Part shown: one piece after another, positions 36,507 to 46,295 of the stretch
How the letters are laid out: each line of letters opens with the position of its first letter
How positions within the stretch are numbered: the first letter of the stretch is position 1
DNA from: Hoeflea_A sp965204935
GTDB lineage: Bacteria > Pseudomonadota > Alphaproteobacteria > Rhizobiales > Rhizobiaceae
Assembly (NCBI RefSeq): GCF_965204935.1
Contig: NZ_CBDBFO010000002.1
Length of the DNA stretch: 64,000 nt
Direction: 5' to 3' (one strand)
Made by a program: the position numbers and the translations under genes
The notes under the pieces: model-generated
Seen by the model: only the letters and a program-made list of their open reading frames with translations
What the model was told of the DNA's origin: nothing
Database searches by the model: none

Positions 36507-37268
36507 TCAAGTCCCGCTGCCGCCGAGCGGTGGCGGTGTGTGCCGCTTGCGTTGCGACTCGCCAGCAAGTTCGATGCGGTAGGCGTTATGAACAATGCGG
36601 TCCAGTATGGCATCGGCGATTGTTGGCTCTCCCACAACAGCCGGCCAGTGTTCCATGGGGATCTGACTGGCGATCAGGATGGATTTTCGCCCGTAACGAT
36701 GTTCGACGATTTCCAACAGGTCTCGCCGACCCTCGGCGCAGAAGCCTTGCAGGCCCCAGTCATCCAGAACCAGCAACGAGACCGTGGCGAGGCGGCGCAT
36801 CACACGCGTGTGCTTCTCGTCGTCGTCCCGCGTATGATTGAGGGCCGAGATCAGTTCGGGGACGCGTCGGTACAACACGGACTGCTTCTGGCGGCATGCC
36901 TGATGCGCAAGGGCGCAGGAAAGGAAGGTCTTTCCGGATCCGGTCGGCCCTTCGACGATCAGATTGACGGCTTGCCGGATCCAGTCACCGGCGGCGAGCT
37001 GGGTCAGTGTGCCGCGGGCGACGCCGCGCCCGGCGCTGCAGTCGACATCCTGGATGTCGGCGCGAATGCGAAGCTGGGCCTGGCGCAGATTGTTGAGGTA
37101 GCTCTTCTGGTCGCGGTGTGCGACTTCACGCTCAAGCATCATGGCAAGCCGGTCGTCGAAGCCGAGTTGATCGATGTCGGCAATGTCACGCTGCTCTTCC
37201 AGAGCCTCGACCATTCCGGACAGTTTGAGTTGAAGCATACGCTCGATATTGGGCTGGCGCAGGGTCAT
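36507..37268 (-). CDS. istB: IS21-family helper ATPase IstB
   Basis: The 253-aa AAA+ ATPase shows Walker A GPTGSGKTFLSCAL, Walker B SLLVLDDWGLQGF, and the C-terminal IASQIPMEHW and IADAILDRIVHNAYRIEL of IstB. It directs IstA to targets and stimulates strand transfer. It starts inside the istA stop (ATGA). It is intact and distinct from the istB fragment at 19782-20075. Confidence 0.95.
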   Translation of the reverse strand: MTLRQPNIERMLQLKLSGMVEALEEQRDIADIDQLGFDDRLAMMLEREVAHRDQKSYLNNLRQAQLRIRADIQDVDCSAGRGVARGTLTQLAAGDWIRQAVNLIVEGPTGSGKTFLSCALAHQACRQKQSVLYRRVPELISALNHTRDDDEKHTRVMRRLATVSLLVLDDWGLQGFCAEGRRDLLEIVEHRYGRKSILIASQIPMEHWPAVVGEPTIADAILDRIVHNAYRIELAGESQRKRHTPPPLGGSGT

Positions 37269-38845
37269 GGTTTCTCCTCCTCCTTGTTCTTCGCGTAGTA
37301 GTTTGGCCCGCGTAAATTGGCGTGGCCGGGGATGATCTCTTCAGGCTCCGGACGCACAACCACCTTGCCGCCTTTCTTCAGGCGCTCCCGCAGATAGCCC
37401 GAAGCGAGCCGGTTGAGGCTGAGGGCCTGTGCGCAAACCGCGTCGACGCGCTTGTCGCCATGGGTTTCGGCGAGGCGGTTCATGCCCTGCACGGCGGTGT
37501 AGGCCTGTTCCGGAAAGTCCCGGGAGGCCATGCAGCGTTCGGCCCAGGCCAGCGCATTCGCGCCGATGCGGCGCGCCCGTGCGAGCAGGACATCGCCGTA
37601 GTCGGGACTGCGGATGTCGCGCACCGCCTTGAGCCGATCGGGCATGTGATCCGGGTGCGTCGCATATTGGTTGCGCCCGCTCTTGAGACGATGGACGGCG
37701 ATGCGTTCCCCGCCCCGGTCAAGGAACACTTCGATCATGCGCTCGCCGACGCGCACTTCGACGCCACGCCCGATGTGGCCTTCGGGCACGGAATAATGGT
37801 TGCGATCAAACGCCACGTGACCATTCGGAGCCACTTTGCGGCTGTGCCAGGCGCCCCACTCCCAGGGATGCGCCGGGAGCGGAACCAGAGTTGCGCGCTC
37901 GTGCGCTTCGAACACCGCGCGCCGGCTTTCCCCCTTTGCCATTGGTGTCGTGTTGAGTTGCTCAAGCTCGCGGCGGATGGCGGCGTTCATCGCGCCGACC
38001 GAGAAGAACGTCTCGTGGCGCAGCGGCAGCAGGATACGGCACTGAACCGCTTTCACGGCTGCCTCGGCTGGACCCTTATCCGTCGGTTTTTTCGGTCGTG
38101 CCGGTAGAATTGCCAGGCCGTAATGTTTGGCGAATTCCCGGAAACTCGGGTTGAGATGCGGCTCCTCGCGGTCGGCCTTTGTCACCCCGGACTTCAGATT
38201 GTCGATGATCCAGCGCCTGGGGCTGGCGCCGAAATACTCCAGCGCACGTCGATGCGCCATCGTCCAATGACAGATCGTCTGGTCCGGCAACGCCTCGGCG
38301 TAGATCAGGGTCGAGTGGGGCAGCAGCGCGACGAAGATCTCCACGTCCACCTCGCCGGTGGCCGTGCGCACAGGCAGGGTTTTACCGGAAAAATCCGACA
38401 TGCCGTAAAGCCCCGGCGCATAGTCGAAACGCATCTGCGTCGGCGCGTGCCGGCCAGCCAGTTGCCCCTTGAGCACCGCGCAGAACCGACTGTAGCTGTA
38501 GGCAGCGCCGCCCTGCGCCCGAACCTCGTCGCGGTACTCAATCCAGAGCTGACGCCGGGTGAGCCTGGCACGGCGCCGACCGCGGGGGGCCGTGTACGCT
38601 TCGATGAGCGCATCCCAGTCAGGCTGAACGGTCTCACTGTCGCGTTCGTTCCGCGGGTAAAGCCGTGCACGAAGCGCCTCATCATCGAGGTCGTCCGCAA
38701 GCGGCCAGCTGGACAGCCGCGCCGCCGCCGCCCGCTTAAGCACATTCGATACCGTGCCTGCGCTCACGCCAATCGCTGCGGCAATCTCGTCGCGCGACAA
38801 ATCCAGTTCATAACGGTGACGCAGAATATCCTTTATGTTGATCAT
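37265..38845 (-). CDS. istA: IS21-family transposase IstA
   Basis: The 526-aa protein has an N-terminal HTH (DILRHRYELDLSRDEIAAAI, VSAGTVSNVLKRA), then a retroviral-integrase-type core: MSDFSGKTLPV with the first Asp, WIIDNLKSGV with the second and PTDKGPAEAAVKAVQ with the Glu. ATG 38845 is preferred as GAGG stands 8 nt upstream, though two ATGs lie further up. Intact. Confidence 0.94.
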   Translation of the reverse strand: MINIKDILRHRYELDLSRDEIAAAIGVSAGTVSNVLKRAAAARLSSWPLADDLDDEALRARLYPRNERDSETVQPDWDALIEAYTAPRGRRRARLTRRQLWIEYRDEVRAQGGAAYSYSRFCAVLKGQLAGRHAPTQMRFDYAPGLYGMSDFSGKTLPVRTATGEVDVEIFVALLPHSTLIYAEALPDQTICHWTMAHRRALEYFGASPRRWIIDNLKSGVTKADREEPHLNPSFREFAKHYGLAILPARPKKPTDKGPAEAAVKAVQCRILLPLRHETFFSVGAMNAAIRRELEQLNTTPMAKGESRRAVFEAHERATLVPLPAHPWEWGAWHSRKVAPNGHVAFDRNHYSVPEGHIGRGVEVRVGERMIEVFLDRGGERIAVHRLKSGRNQYATHPDHMPDRLKAVRDIRSPDYGDVLLARARRIGANALAWAERCMASRDFPEQAYTAVQGMNRLAETHGDKRVDAVCAQALSLNRLASGYLRERLKKGGKVVVRPEPEEIIPGHANLRGPNYYAKNKEEEKP

Positions 38846-39094
38846 GTCGGTCCTCTTCATCAGGCCCATGCCTCCTCAATTCGATCTTTTGATCGATGAG
38901 GCAGTGCCGGGAGACAGACCGTGAGGTCGACACCCGCGCGTGAGTGACGTCACCGTGTGACGCGCGCGAAGGGCCGTGCGGAGGACGGAACCGATCCCGT
39001 CAAGTACGCAGGATTCGCCGTCAAGTGTTGTAGGAATCGCCGTCAAGTGCGGCAGGATTCGCCGTCAAGTGTTGTAGGATTTTGCATGCAAATC

Positions 39095-40527
39095 GGTCGC
39101 GTTGTTGGTGAAGGGAACATTGAGGTCATCGAGGAAGAGCAGGACCGCGGCCTTATGTGTTTGCATCCGTCTCGCCAGATTATGTCCAGCCCGTCGCTTC
39201 GGGCGACCGCGTTTGCCGGTCGTTGGACGTGCAAGCGGTGGCAGGCCCTCATGGAATTTGATCGCCCGGTCGCAACAGGCATCAAACCTCTGATCGATCT
39301 GATGGGCATGTTCCGGACTGACCGCTGACTTGCCTTGATCGCGTGCGATTTGTGTCAGCGTCAGGGCGTCGCACAAAAGGGCTTTCATATCCGTCGCCCA
39401 GGGTTCCCTGTCGTGATCGATTACGGCCTGCAACTCCCGGAGCAGATGCGCATTGCAAAGACCATGCTCCACGGCCTCCAGCGCCAAATAGGGTGGCCAG
39501 CAATCGTGAACGATCGTTCCTGCCAGTCCCGATGGGATATCACCTCGCCCGGTCCCGAGCCGAAGATGACTGAGGGATGTGGAACACAGCATATGCAGCC
39601 AGCGCGTCTTGCCGGCAATCCGCAAGCCGGTCTCATCCAGATGCTTCACGGCAACAGCTGTGCCGGACAGCAGTTCCCTTACCCTGTCCGCGAAAACGCG
39701 CATGCTGTCGGCCTTTTTGGCGATCAGACTGGCCAGCGTCGCCGGGGCGACCCTGATCTTGTAGAGGTCCGAGAAGATCCGCGCCAGGCGATCCTCGGGA
39801 ATGCAGTGCTGTGTTTGCAAATAGGCCGCCAGGGCAGCGATTTCGTCACCATACTGGGCGGGGGCTTTCACGGTCTCGGGAAAGGCAGCGCGCACCAGCG
39901 TGCCACAGGACCGGCATCGACAGGTATGGGCTCTGTGTTCGGTGATGAAAAGAGGCGGAGGCGGCGCAAGGCCAAACACCTGGCGCGCGGCAAAACCTGT
40001 GGCGGCCTCAGACGATAGCGTCGCACTGCAGCGCGTGCACTGATGTGGATAGTGATGGACGAGCGCATCCGGTGTCGCGACCTGCTTCAGCGTTGTGCCC
40101 TTATGGCCATGTTGGCCACCAGACTTGCGGCCTGATTTGCCGCGCAAGCTCCTGGTGCGTTTTTCTCTGGCCGCTGGCTTCGCCAGCCCGTCACTGGACG
40201 GCGGTTTACTGCTGTTGGAACTGTTCAACCCCAGCCGTCGTTCAAGATCAGAGACCCGCTGAACAAGCGAGGCGTTCTGATCCCGCAACTGTCTGTTCTG
40301 TTTCTCAAGTTCATCGACACGCGCTTGCAAGAGAGCATTTTGAGCGGCAAGCTCCATGACCAGATCAATGAGGTCCGGTTTTGACAGGGCGCTGAGGCGA
40401 TCGCGGGTGAGACGAGTTTGCTGCATCATGCGCTCATGGAGTCAGAAACGACCGCGTCAGGAAAGCCTGTCAACCTGATTCAAATCGTCGCACACTCACA
40501 TTGTAAATCTGGTAGCTGGGTAGTTAC
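39095..40527 (-). pseudogene. IS66-family element truncated at its 3' end
   Basis: From 40527 (17-bp terminal repeat GGTAGCTGGGTAGTTAC at 40511-40527) and transposase start 40429, the sequence is almost identical to the intact IS66 copy until DLNVPFTNN. It then breaks at ~39095 where the Slam flank/IS21 TSD begins. About 85 C-terminal residues including EAERD are lost, so it is inactive. It was inserted into an IS1595-type transposase, whose tail begins right after 40527. Confidence 0.92.
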
Positions 40528-40729
40528 GAACGGTATTCATCACGGCGTGAGCCACCAGCACCTCCAAGCCTACCTCAACGAGTTCACCTTCCGCTTCAAC
40601 AGGCGGTTCTACCCCTTGAACGCCTTCCGATCCTTGCTCGGAATCTCTGGCGATGTCACCGCACCCACCTACGCCGGGCTCTACGCGGGCGATTGGCAGC
40701 ACCCTACATGTAGTGGGTGTGGGAGCTAA
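40528..40729 (+). pseudogene. C-terminal fragment of an IS1595-family transposase
   Basis: The plus strand reads GIHHGVSHQHLQAYLNEFTF, RFNRRFYPLNAFRSLLGI and ends APTYAGLYAGDWQHPTCSG, the conserved C-terminus of IS1595 (ISXO2-like) transposases. It begins exactly at the IS66 end and stops at TAA 40727-40729. All N-terminal and catalytic parts up to there are missing. Confidence 0.8.
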
Positions 40730-40737
40730 CCGGATAG

Positions 40738-41532
40738 GCACGCTACGAGCTTTTCTGCACCGCCCATGAACTTGGCACTCATTTCCTCGTCAGGACTTGC
40801 GTCGACCGTCTGGCGGGCGATGGCGGACATACGATCGCCTCCGAGATGAACGAAGCAGAGGTCAGCGCAGTGCATGGGGTCGTAGTCCGTGATGCAAAGG
40901 GCAAGCCTGAAACCGTCGCTGTCGAAATCAAACACCGGCGCATCCATGTCAGGCCGCCGACCGGCAAGCAGAAGCGCTATCCCGCGCTCGATCTAATGGT
41001 GTTGCATGCCCAGGAAATCGGAGACCCGGAGCATCGGCCGGGGATCGACTGGAAGCTGATCACCAACCTGCCGATATACTCCCACAGAGATGCCATTGAA
41101 AAGCTCGACTGGTATGCCATGCGCTGGAAGATCGAGACCTTCCACAAGATCCTGAAATCCGGCTGTAAGGCCGAGGAGGCAAGGTTACGCACCGCCGAAC
41201 GGCTCGTCAGATTGATCGCTGTTTTCTGTATCCTGGCCTGGCGTGTGTTCTGGATGACCATGATCAACCGGACTGCACCCGATGCCGGACCCGAACTGGC
41301 GGTCACCGATATCGAAAGGAAACTTCTCGATCATCTGATCGCCGACAAACGCGCTGGCCCCGCTGAACCCGGGACCTTGTCCTCTTATTTGATCAAGATA
41401 GCAAGGATGGGCGGATATCTCGCCAGAACAGAAGATCCGCCGCCGGGAAACATCGTCATGTGGCGTGGTATCACGCGCCTCACTGACATTAGGCTCGGAG
41501 CAACCATCGGTGCCGAACTTATGGGTAATTGA
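40738..41532 (+). pseudogene. 3' half of an IS4-family transposase
   Basis: From YELFCTAHELGTHFLVRTCV, through EVSAVHGVVVRDAKGKPETV and DWKLITNLPIYSHRDAIEKL, to the catalytic YAMRWKIETFHKILKSGC (YREK-type block) and MWRGITRLTDIRLG, the 264 residues match the second half of Tn5-like IS4 transposases. No start or first Asp region is present; the 5' end is fused to the IS1595 fragment. ATG 40846 could start a shorter product, but it would be inactive. Confidence 0.8.
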
Positions 41533-41966
41533 AAGCCTCAGCGAATGCTTACCCAGGTTTGGGCTATGATCACAAAACAAGAGAACTATCGGCCCATTCG
41601 GACAATGGCCGCATGAGTTTCCGCCACGCGTGAACGATAACGGCGGAAGGCAAGGAATGCACTGAGAAGAATGGACGTTGATTGAACAGATCCTGATTGG
41701 GAAGCCAGATAGGGGTCGGGCGCAATTTGAGCCCGCGGAATCGAATTGGACCCAATCAGCGAACTAACCATCTTGGCCCGCGGCGTGTGAAATGCCGCAA
41801 CCCGAGGCCTGACACACGACCGCAATCAATCTTGTCCAGACAGATCAGAAAATCCTTGCAAAACCGGGGGCATCCACACACGACCCCACAGCGCTTGCCC
41901 TGCCGCATCAACCCGGCGAGCCGCCGCAGGCCTTCCGCCTCCTGCGTCTTCTGCCGCTGCGTCGCC
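41533..41966. other. Intergenic stretch with the likely right end of the IS4 remnant
   Basis: No gene is supported; frames here are shadows of the RTX gene direction or short. The RTX gene ends at 41967 on the minus strand, so its terminator should lie here, but I see no convincing hairpin. Confidence 0.4.
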
Positions 41967-44207
41967 TCAGGCGATCAGCAGGTCGTTGTACTCCTCGATG
42001 GTGACGAAGCCGAAGTCATCCGCGCTCAGCTGGCTGGCAGTCACGCCGCCCTGCAGAAGGATCTCGTGCCCGTTCTTGAGCTTCTCCGACGTGATGCGAA
42101 CGCCGTAGTCGGTGTCCTCAATGAGCAGGTCTTCGAACCCGATGAACTTCGACCCCAGCTTATTCTCCTTCTCGGCGAGGAACACGATCGTGTCGACCCC
42201 GTCCTCGAAGTCGGTGATGACGTCGACGCCGTCGCCCTTCCTGAACAGGAACTCGTCGGCTCCCTCGCCGCCCGTGAGGTAGTCGGCGTCCTTGCCGCCC
42301 TGCAGTCTGTCGTTGCCACCATCGCCGATGAGCCGGTCGTCATGCTTGCCGCCGACGAGGATGTCGTTGCCCTCGCCGCCCTCAAGCCGGTCGGCACCGT
42401 CGTCACCGTCGAGCGTGTCGTCGCCGCTGCCGCCATAAAGGCGGTCATGGCCGTTCCCGCCGGACATGGCGTCGTCGCCACCGCTGCCAAAGAGCCGGTC
42501 GTCGTCGTCGTTCCCTTCGAGCGTGTCGTTGCCGGAACCGCCGCTGAGAACGTCATCGCCGGCATTGCCGTAGAGGAAGTCGTCGCCCTTGCCGCCCTCC
42601 AGGATGTCGTTGCCGTCGCCGCCGTTGAGCGTGTCATTGCCGTTCTCGCCGTAGAGGCGGTCATGGCCTTCATCGCCGTTGAGCGTGTCGTCGCCGTCGC
42701 GTCCGTAGAGGTCGTCCTTGCCGGCCTTTCCGTTGATGGTGTCGTCGCCCCGGGTGCCGAGCAGCAAGTCCTTTTTCGCCGTCCCGTCGATGGTCTTCCC
42801 CGTGGGCGGCGGCGGATACTCCTTGTTCGGGTCGAAGTCCCAGATGAACTCCACCTTCGACAGGTCCTGTCCGTCCATGTTCAGGAAGACGGCGAGCGTC
42901 TTCTCGCTGTCACCGCTGCCGGTGACGAGCTTCTGCGCGGCCACCGTGCTTCCGTCATAGGGATTGGTGAACGCGTCCACGGCGACAAACCGCACGTCGG
43001 CCTGGGCCAGGCCCAATGGCAGGCGCACGTAGTCCTCACCGACCTTGAAATCGAAGATGACATCGGGCGTCTTGCCGCTGGCGTCCATGACGAAGATGTC
43101 GCGTCCGCGTCCGCCATAGAGATGGTCAGCGCCGGCGCCGCCGTCGAGCCGGTCGTTGCCGCCGGCACCGAAAAGGGCGTCCTCGCCGGCGCCGCCGTAG
43201 AGAACGTCATTGCCCAGGCCGCCGTCGACGACGTCATCTCCAGCGCCACCCCAGACCGTGTCGTTGCCATGATCGCCGTACAGCGCGTCATTGCCGCCGT
43301 TGCCGTAGACCGTGTCGTTGCCGTAGCCGCCGTAGATGATGTCGCCGTCGCTGCCGCCGGCGATCACGTCATCGCCGCCCCAGCCGTAGATGGTGTCGTT
43401 CCATTTGGTGCCGTTGATCTGGTCGTTGCCCTGGGAGCCGAAGAAGGTGCTGCCCTGCACGGCGTGAATCTTCGCCGTGATCTTGTCGATGGCGCCCTGG
43501 ATCGAGTCCGGATCGGTGACGTCGAGCGCGCCTGTGTAGTTGACCTCCGCGATCACGGTGCTGCCGTCGAGGACGAGGCGGAAACCGCTGTCCCCCCAGG
43601 GTCCCCTGGGATGGTAGACCACGTCGATGGACTCCTCCAGGCTGTGGCCGGCCAGGCCGGTCATGCGGATGATGTCCTCGTCCGGGTTAAAATCCGCGAT
43701 ATGGACATAGCTGTCGCGGTGCAGCTCGAACGTGTCGTCGCCCTCGCCGCCCCACATGACGTTGCCGCCGGTGATGTTGCCATGGGCGTCGCGTACCAGC
43801 TGCGGGCCGACGCTCGGGCGCTCGCTGTAATTGCGGGTCGTCCAGTCCACGCGGCCCGCGACCAGCGTGTCGTGGCCGTTGCCGCCGTACATCAGGTCGT
43901 GGTACGCGTTGTCGAAATTGCCGACCAGAATGTCGTCCCAGCCTTCGCCCTTGAGTACGTTGGCGCCCTTGCCGCCGGCGAGGAAGTCGCTGCCCTGGCC
44001 GCCTTTGACGGTGTCCTGGGCGCCGCGGTTGGCGCCGCCCTGGTACCAATCGCCCCTGTGGCCGCCGTAGAACCAGTTGTTGCCGGTTCCGCCGATGACT
44101 TTCACCAGCCCGTAGTAACCGTCTGCGGGCGTGTAGCTGCGGTCTCCGCTCTCGCCCGAATGGTCGACGACCTCGCCGGAGACCTTGAATTCCTGTCGTT
44201 TGCTCAT
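41967..44207 (-). CDS. RTX calcium-binding repeat protein (746 aa), probably secreted
   Basis: The protein is dominated by glycine- and aspartate-rich nonapeptides (GGxGxDxLx), in blocks around residues 80-110, 265-375 and 490-680, such as GGYGNDTVYGNGGNDALYG. Two non-repeat domains (about 125-255 and 375-470) and a C-terminal region ending IEEYNDLLIA follow the pattern of type I secreted RTX proteins whose signal is C-terminal. There is no N-terminal signal peptide. ATG 44207 is chosen over 44219. No catalytic motif (protease, lipase) is visible. No type I secretion genes are in the window. It lies between the Slam remnant and the surface lipoprotein. Confidence 0.9.
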   Translation of the reverse strand: MSKRQEFKVSGEVVDHSGESGDRSYTPADGYYGLVKVIGGTGNNWFYGGHRGDWYQGGANRGAQDTVKGGQGSDFLAGGKGANVLKGEGWDDILVGNFDNAYHDLMYGGNGHDTLVAGRVDWTTRNYSERPSVGPQLVRDAHGNITGGNVMWGGEGDDTFELHRDSYVHIADFNPDEDIIRMTGLAGHSLEESIDVVYHPRGPWGDSGFRLVLDGSTVIAEVNYTGALDVTDPDSIQGAIDKITAKIHAVQGSTFFGSQGNDQINGTKWNDTIYGWGGDDVIAGGSDGDIIYGGYGNDTVYGNGGNDALYGDHGNDTVWGGAGDDVVDGGLGNDVLYGGAGEDALFGAGGNDRLDGGAGADHLYGGRGRDIFVMDASGKTPDVIFDFKVGEDYVRLPLGLAQADVRFVAVDAFTNPYDGSTVAAQKLVTGSGDSEKTLAVFLNMDGQDLSKVEFIWDFDPNKEYPPPPTGKTIDGTAKKDLLLGTRGDDTINGKAGKDDLYGRDGDDTLNGDEGHDRLYGENGNDTLNGGDGNDILEGGKGDDFLYGNAGDDVLSGGSGNDTLEGNDDDDRLFGSGGDDAMSGGNGHDRLYGGSGDDTLDGDDGADRLEGGEGNDILVGGKHDDRLIGDGGNDRLQGGKDADYLTGGEGADEFLFRKGDGVDVITDFEDGVDTIVFLAEKENKLGSKFIGFEDLLIEDTDYGVRITSEKLKNGHEILLQGGVTASQLSADDFGFVTIEEYNDLLIA

Positions 44208-44454
44208 GATGTCATGCACTCCCTGGTTTTCAGTAAGACCGTATGTCTTTTTCGTAACGAGCTATCCACCGATTTTCTCTCGCGCGCGAGGGATTTGAGG
44301 CTGGCAGATTGTAACTGCCCAGGCACCCCACACGACGCTACTTGAAACGAGGAACGAAGAGTATTCCAATCGAAGACTCCAAGTGACTACCCTCGCTCGA
44401 CGCCCGGTCCGTTGCGGGACCGGGCGCCGGGTTTGCGGTGCGGGTGGGCGCGCG

Positions 44455-46224
44455 TTATTCGGAGGCGGTCATCCCGCCGCCGAAGGCGCCGCGGGCCTCG
44501 CCCGCCTTGGCTCCCTCCGAGGTGATGTCGAACACGCCGCCGATCTCTTCGGCCTTCGGGCCGAAGAGATTGCCGCTGAAGCTGCCGGTGAAGTCGCCGC
44601 TGCCCAGCAACCCGCCCTGTATGGCCTTCACATCGGTGCCCGAGAAGCCGTTGCCGTCGATATTGCCCTTGAACGTGGCCAGGGTGTCCAGCGTGGTCGT
44701 GAGGGTGTTGTCTCCAAAGTCGGCCTCTGTCGTCATGTTCCGTGCCCTTAATGTGATCGCACCATTTCCATCCGCGGCGGCGGCGCGGACATTGCCCGCC
44801 CAGGCGCCCTCGTAGGTGGCCTTGCCGAAGTTCGGCATGCCGCCGACCGGGGTCACGGTGCCGTCGGGCAGCGTGCTGACGAAGCCCGTGCCCAGGTCGG
44901 CAAGGGTATTGCCATCCTCCTTCAGACCCGCCCAGGTGCCGTAGTTCAGGTGCTCGAAGGACTTCGCCGTCGGGAACCGCACATTATGCACCGGCGTCTT
45001 GATATAGTGGTACAGGATGCCCGTGTTGCCTTGAGGGTTTCTCACTGTTTGCCTGCCGTCCGTGAACAGGCCCACCCGCTTCAGCCAGGTCCTATTGCCA
45101 TTCTTTTCATCAAAGTAGAAGATGCCGTTCTCCACCTTGGTGTTGTCGGGATTCGTACCGGCGGCCACGGTGAACTGGTCGAGGTTCGCCGAGTTGCCGC
45201 CCCCGGTTTTCCCGCGCGGCGTCGCGTCGGGACCGGTCACTTCGTAGTACAGCCCCTCCGCCCGCTTGATCACATAGGTATTGCTGCCAATGCTGATCGT
45301 GCCGTAGGGCGTCTTCTCCGTTACGGTTCCCTCATACCCCCAGGTAAAACCGGGATCTTTATCGCGACCAGGCTCGTCGTTGTTCCGGTAGACGGAGACC
45401 ATCCTTTCGGATTTCGAGGTCTGGTACTTGTCGACGAGGTGCAGGCGCATGGTGTCATCGGCGGAATCGGTTATGCTGCCAACGACCGGAGTCTGCGCCG
45501 CTATCGTCGGCTGCGCCATGACCTCCGCATCGTCCCCGCTCGCCGCCTTGTACGCGACCTTCTTACGGGCGCTTCTTCCAATCGAGAAAATGTCCCTGAT
45601 CTTCCCGGTGATGACCGTCTTGCCGTTCGTCGTCACGGTGCTCTTCTCCGCGCCCGGAACGATGGTGACCTCTCCGACCTTGTAGGTCGGCTTTCCGTCG
45701 TCGTCGTAGGTGACCTTGACCTCCATCCCGGCGGCCTTGACCGCCGCGGCGGCCTTGTCCATGGCGATCTTCGCCTGGGCCTGCGCCGTCTTCTGCGCCG
45801 CCTGCGCCGCAATGCGGGCCACCACCGCCGCCGTGCTCGTGGTCGCGGCGGCGGCCTTCGCCGATTCCGCCTTCGCCGTATTATAGGCCGTCATCGCCGC
45901 CCGCGCGGCGGCGCGCGCCGCCTCGGCATGCGTTTTCGCCATCGGGTCACCGGTCTGCAGCATGGCAATATTCATCTGTGCCGCTTCCGCCTTGGCCGCC
46001 TCCGTATCCGCCGCGTCGGACTGCGTCTTGGCCGCGTCCATCGCAGCCTTCGCCGCCGCCCGCGCCTTGCCGAGCTCGCTCGTCGGGGTCGTCGGGGTCG
46101 TCGTGGTCGTGCCGCCGGTGGTGTTGCAGGCGGCAAGGCCAAGCGACAGCAGCGCCGTGCAGCACAAAAGGGCAAGCCTGCGCGGCCGTCCGGCGGCCGC
46201 CGCTCTTTGTGATTGCTTCGTCAT
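44455..46224 (-). CDS. Slam-dependent-type surface lipoprotein (TbpB-like C-terminal barrel)
   Basis: The 589-aa protein starts MTKQSQRAAAAGRPRRLALL and has a lipobox ending LGLAAC with Cys at about residue 34, then a T/P linker and an alanine-rich coiled coil (about 50-165). The C-terminal half has the small-barrel pattern of transferrin-binding-protein-like lipoproteins, ending FSGNLFGPKAEEIGGVFDIT and GEARGAFGG. Such proteins are exported to the surface by Slam, whose remnant is at 35374-36162. Longer upstream extensions overlap the porin and are rejected. A ligand cannot be assigned. A fragment of a paralogue lies at 34749. Confidence 0.85.
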   Translation of the reverse strand: MTKQSQRAAAAGRPRRLALLCCTALLSLGLAACNTTGGTTTTTPTTPTSELGKARAAAKAAMDAAKTQSDAADTEAAKAEAAQMNIAMLQTGDPMAKTHAEAARAAARAAMTAYNTAKAESAKAAAATTSTAAVVARIAAQAAQKTAQAQAKIAMDKAAAAVKAAGMEVKVTYDDDGKPTYKVGEVTIVPGAEKSTVTTNGKTVITGKIRDIFSIGRSARKKVAYKAASGDDAEVMAQPTIAAQTPVVGSITDSADDTMRLHLVDKYQTSKSERMVSVYRNNDEPGRDKDPGFTWGYEGTVTEKTPYGTISIGSNTYVIKRAEGLYYEVTGPDATPRGKTGGGNSANLDQFTVAAGTNPDNTKVENGIFYFDEKNGNRTWLKRVGLFTDGRQTVRNPQGNTGILYHYIKTPVHNVRFPTAKSFEHLNYGTWAGLKEDGNTLADLGTGFVSTLPDGTVTPVGGMPNFGKATYEGAWAGNVRAAAADGNGAITLRARNMTTEADFGDNTLTTTLDTLATFKGNIDGNGFSGTDVKAIQGGLLGSGDFTGSFSGNLFGPKAEEIGGVFDITSEGAKAGEARGAFGGGMTASE

Positions 46225-46295
46225 GATTGAATGTCCCTTGTCTTTCAGGTGTCTTTCAGGTTGTCTTTCGTGCGCCGGGGAATGTCCCGCCGCGC

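Larger units (their letters stand above)
36166..39086 (-). mobile_element. Intact IS21-family element (2921 bp, TSD TGCAAATC)
   Basis: Ends start TGCGGAATCTTGCGC at 36166 and, on the complement, TGCAAAATCCTACAA at 39086. TGCAAATC is duplicated at 36158-36165 and 39087-39094, an 8-bp TSD usual for IS21. It contains istA and istB with a 4-nt overlap and subterminal repeats at both ends. It sits exactly at the junction of the truncated Slam gene and a truncated IS66 element. Confidence 0.93.

Noticed and set aside
41697..44345. An 882-codon plus-strand ORF antisense to the RTX gene
   Set aside because: Its V/A/D-rich repetitive product is the mirror of the GGxGxD repeats. The minus strand has clear RTX domains, so this frame is a composition artefact.
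44950..46212. A 420-codon plus-strand ORF over the lipoprotein gene
   Set aside because: Arginine/valine-rich product with no family pattern; the minus strand has a lipobox and paralogue support.
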